From: Agelaius tricolor
Taxonomy: Eukaryota; Chordata; Aves; Passeriformes; Icteridae
Assembly: GCA_023055355.1 (NCBI GenBank)
Contig: JALJCS010000001.1
Span: 53,449,381 to 53,513,380 of the forward strand
Direction of reading: 5' to 3'
Length of the DNA stretch: 64,000 nucleotides
A program made the translations under genes and the position numbers. The notes under the pieces were generated by a model that worked only from the letters and a program-made list of their open reading frames with translations, searched no databases and had not been told where the DNA came from. Below, in pieces: positions 60,939 to 64,000 of this stretch (position 1 is the stretch's first letter; each line of letters begins with the position of its first letter).

Positions 60939-62264
60939 AGGAACAGGGCAGAGGCTGCAGTGCCTCAGCTAACACAGTCACGGTGCTGTGGGACAGGCAC
61001 TGACACGGAGCCTCCACATCTGCTGGGGGTGAGGTTGGGCACATGGACACCACCACCGTGTTTTGCTCTTCAGGAACAGTAGCTGTGGGGGCTGACTGGG
61101 AGAGCTTTGAAAGCCCCACAGCACAACCATAGGCGTTGGGAAGCCTCCAGTGACATCTCCTGATGTCACCTCATCTATTCCAGGACATGGATTTCTGCAA
61201 TGCTGCCTTTCAGTCAAGACCTTGTAATTCAAGGTCTCATAATTAACCCCACACAGCTGCAGCTGGGGATTTCTGAAAGATACAGAGAGCACACACATGC
61301 CCCTTTCTGGAGGAAGTGGTGTCGCTCTAAGGTTAATGGAGACTTGCTCAAATCAAGAAGCAGAGTCCACTGCACCATCAGCTAAGGTGACATTTTGTTT
61401 GTGTTCCCACAGGGTGGCTGACAAGCTGCCGAGACCAAACCTCGTCTTGCTCAAGCTCTTGCTCTCTCTGCTCCACCACATCAGCCAAAATGCTGAGACC
61501 AACAGGATGGACTCCAGCAACCTGGCCATCTGCATTGGCCCAAATATGCTGAGCCCAGGCACGGACAGCACGCTCCCACTGGAAGTGCAGAAGGAGATGA
61601 ATGACAAGGTGCGCTGGACTCACTGAGCAGCCGCTCCCTTGGGGCAACTGAGAGCCATCCTAGGGATCCATCCCACTGCCATTGCAGCAGCTGAACAGAG
61701 CAGCACCCCTGGGCCTTGGGGGTGCTGAGCAAAAGCAGCAGCTGCCCTGCAGCCCCCAAAGTCACAGCACAGCTCCTGCAGACTTTGCATGTGGAGGGCA
61801 AGGGGCGCCCGTGGCCACTGTCACCCCTGGGCCCTCGGGCAGAGAGGCCAAAGCTGTGGCTGATGGTGTTTTGTCTGTATTGTTTGCAGCATCAGGCCTT
61901 ATTCCCCATGGTGGACTCACCTTTGACCTCTTAGACCTCACCCTTAGCCAGGATTTTGGCAGAAACCAACCTGCTCTGTGCTGTCCTTCCTACAAAGATA
62001 GCAGGCAGGGTGAGGAAAGAATCTTCCATCTGTCTTGACTGAAATGGGCTGTTTTCTGTGTGCAGGTGACAGTGCTGGTAGAGTTCCTCATAAACAACTG
62101 CATGGAAATATTTGAGGGGGACGTTTCCTTCCCTGCCTGTGGCTTGGCTGAGGAGTCACCAGACCACACAGACAGCTCCACAGGTATGAGAAGAGACTGG
62201 GGATGTCACCAACTGGGCCAAATTATTGAATTTGATATGTGAATGAATCTGTGGAAACACAGGG
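60939..62264 (+). repeat. Inverted duplication, copy B
   Basis: This is the reverse-complement partner of 10,371-11,702, about 49 kb away. Over roughly 250 bp including exon 7 the two appear identical, because all overlapping reading frames on both strands agree. Elsewhere divergence looks like a few per cent. Sequence outside the boundaries is unrelated to TAGAP, so the copy contains only exons 7 and 8. Low divergence implies a recent duplication, gene conversion between copies, or a misassembled haplotype. Confidence 0.93.
61413..62183 (+). pseudogene. TAGAP exon 7-8 fragment (partial RhoGAP domain, opposite strand)
   Basis: The copied exon 7 is 61413-61608 and the copied exon 8 is 62066-62183, both open and both flanked by the same acceptors and donors as in TAGAP. 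Exon 7 encodes the identical residues. Exon 8 has three base changes, two of them altering residues (EGDI to EGDV, SPEH to SPDH). The arginine-finger exon, start codon and C-terminal exon are absent, so on its own it cannot encode a working GAP. No other TAGAP exon was found nearby on this strand. It is best called a partial duplicate, though the intact splice sites would allow the pair to be included in another transcript. Confidence 0.85.
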
Positions 62265-64000
62265 AGTTGCTGACAGTTCAATATGTTAATGAAGTGTTTT
62301 TCTACAGGAATGCCTTCCAGAAATTCAAAATTACAACAATCACAATCCAGACTTAAATCCCAATGTTAAACATCTGATTCAACCACATTTTGTTACAGAT
62401 GTGCTGAGATTTCAAGAAACTTTCTGGCAGGCTTAAAGGAGAGGATCATTCTCCCAACCTAACAGATTTAGAGGTCTTTATTTTGTCACTGCTTCTCAGG
62501 AGGAACAGGCTATGAAAAGAAAGACATATTTTCAGTATAGCTGATATCCTATCTTTGTCCTTTTTTTGCACTTGCCTTATCAAAGTTAACTGCTTCAAGA
62601 ACTGTTTGTTCTTCAAGGTGAGATGAAACTTGAAAGTTTCAATGCTGGCTTCAGAAATCTGTGGGTGTGAAATGTCCTCTCAAGAACCATTTTCAGAAGA
62701 GCAGAACACATTACAGAGGATGTGACACTACAACATGCACAGATGTCTCGTATATGATTTTAGTTGTGTTTTGAGTTTTGGGTTTTGTTTCATTTCACTG
62801 TTCATTTATTGGATAATGCTTACCTTACCGAATTGTCAAGTTTAAAAATCGCAGCAAAGTCCTGCAGTTTTGCTTTTTAGAGCTGAATTCAGAAGAGCAG
62901 CAAATGGGGTGCACACAGGTAGTGAGAAGGTGCTTTTCTGAAGAGATAACCCTCTCCATTTTTCACCCAAGAAGAAAGAAGAGTACACATGGCCATGCAA
63001 ATAGGAAAAGGAAAGGTGCAAATTCCCCAGCCACTGTCAAAACAAGTCTCCTGTATGAACAAAGCTTCTGATGCAAAACTGGGCCAAAATCAGAAAGGAA
63101 CTTCTCACAGAAGATATTGAAACAAAAAAGTCTTCCATTTACACCATGAGGTTAAGTGCAAAATTAAGGAAGATGTATCTCCATGTGCACTGGTTCTGCT
63201 GCTTTCAGCTAAGAGCCACATTTCTGAGAAATGCTGTCCTCTACAAAAGGTGTCCAGCCCAAGAAGGGGCTGGGAAGACAGAAATAGGGTCCAGATAAGT
63301 GCTCAGCTTCTCCCTTGCAGTCCCCACAGGGGCTGTGGGAGGCTGTGTGGAGTCACCACTTAACCCCCAGCAGCTCTCATGATTCTCCCTGCCTTAGCTG
63401 ACACTGGTCCCCCACCCACAGCTGCTGAATTGCTGCCATGCTCATTGATTCAGAAGGGCTGTAAGATCTGGAACACTCACAAGGCTCTGCGCAGCTAACA
63501 GTAACAAAGATCAGGTATTTATCAACTGCTTTTCAGGCACACTATATATTTTGGTGGCTTCATTGGTCCCAGTGTTTCCCATCACCAAAAGATCCCATGC
63601 TATATACAGATCTGCTTAGTGTTTGCTCCTGGCATGGAGCATGGTCACCATGTGTTTTTTTCAGAAAGAAATACACTTTGGGGAATACATCTTTGTCAAA
63701 AATACTTCATTTGGGATGAGCCATTCAAACTCCTACACAACCTTTAAAAAGATTTGAAATTACTTTACTGTCTGTCGCCACCAGATGTCACTGATAACGC
63801 TAAGCAAAGCACCTTTACCTGTGATTAGAGCCTTCCCTCAAAGGCAGGCTTGCACACCCACATATTTGTTGCCCACAGTCTGCACCATGGCCGTGGGTGG
63901 TTGATGTAGCAGACATTACTTTAGCATTTGTCATGCAGAGGTTATTCAGTGTAAAGTTCGTTCTGGCATCCATCCTGCTTGTCATACCCTTTGGGTTGTA
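62265..64000. other. Intergenic, no gene seen
   Basis: Sequence beyond the duplicated segment has no similarity to TAGAP exon 9 or to any gene I recognise. FNDC1, the mammalian neighbour on this side, is not visible. Confidence 0.5.

Noticed and set aside
1..64000. tRNA, rRNA, CRISPR, operon or prokaryotic mobile-element features
   Set aside because: None seen. Spliced genes, CR1 and ERVL sequences show a bird nuclear genome.

Overview
The window is vertebrate and almost certainly avian nuclear DNA. It has spliced genes with large introns, several CR1 retrotransposon 3' ends, an avian-type ERVL fragment, and one gene recognisable exon by exon: TAGAP, the T-cell activation Rho GTPase-activating protein. 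I cannot name the species.

Layout. 1-8,120 holds no gene that I can see, only old CR1 pieces and short inverted repeats. TAGAP occupies about 8,130-16,700 on the minus strand and looks complete. It has a TATA-type promoter, a non-coding first exon and nine coding exons whose phases all agree (2,085 nt, 694 codons plus stop). The protein has a RhoGAP domain with the arginine finger retained and a long, probably unstructured tail ending in a segment shared with mammalian TAGAP. From 16,860 to about 53,000 the sequence is mostly intergenic, with CR1 pieces, microsatellites and small tandem duplications. A CpG island at about 53,030-53,600 starts a possible, unnamed minus-strand gene, modelled tentatively with exons at 53.3, 50.2, 45.9 and 42.1 kb. 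From 55,970 to 57,230 there is a decayed ERVL-like retrovirus piece. A smaller CpG-rich patch lies at 60,100-60,260.

The most striking structure is a nearly identical inverted copy of part of TAGAP. The segment 10,371-11,702 (exons 7 and 8 with their introns) recurs at 60,939-62,264 in the opposite orientation, about 49 kb away. Exon 7 encodes an identical protein segment in both copies, and splice sites are intact in both. The copy lacks the rest of the gene, so it is an exon-pair pseudogene fragment, raw material for a chimeric transcript, or an assembly error. A second, much older direct similarity links TAGAP intron sequence (12,150-12,436) to 38,885-39,179.

No prokaryotic features, CRISPR arrays, or rRNA or tRNA genes were seen. 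Gene models rest on reading splice sites and family knowledge, with no transcript data or database search.
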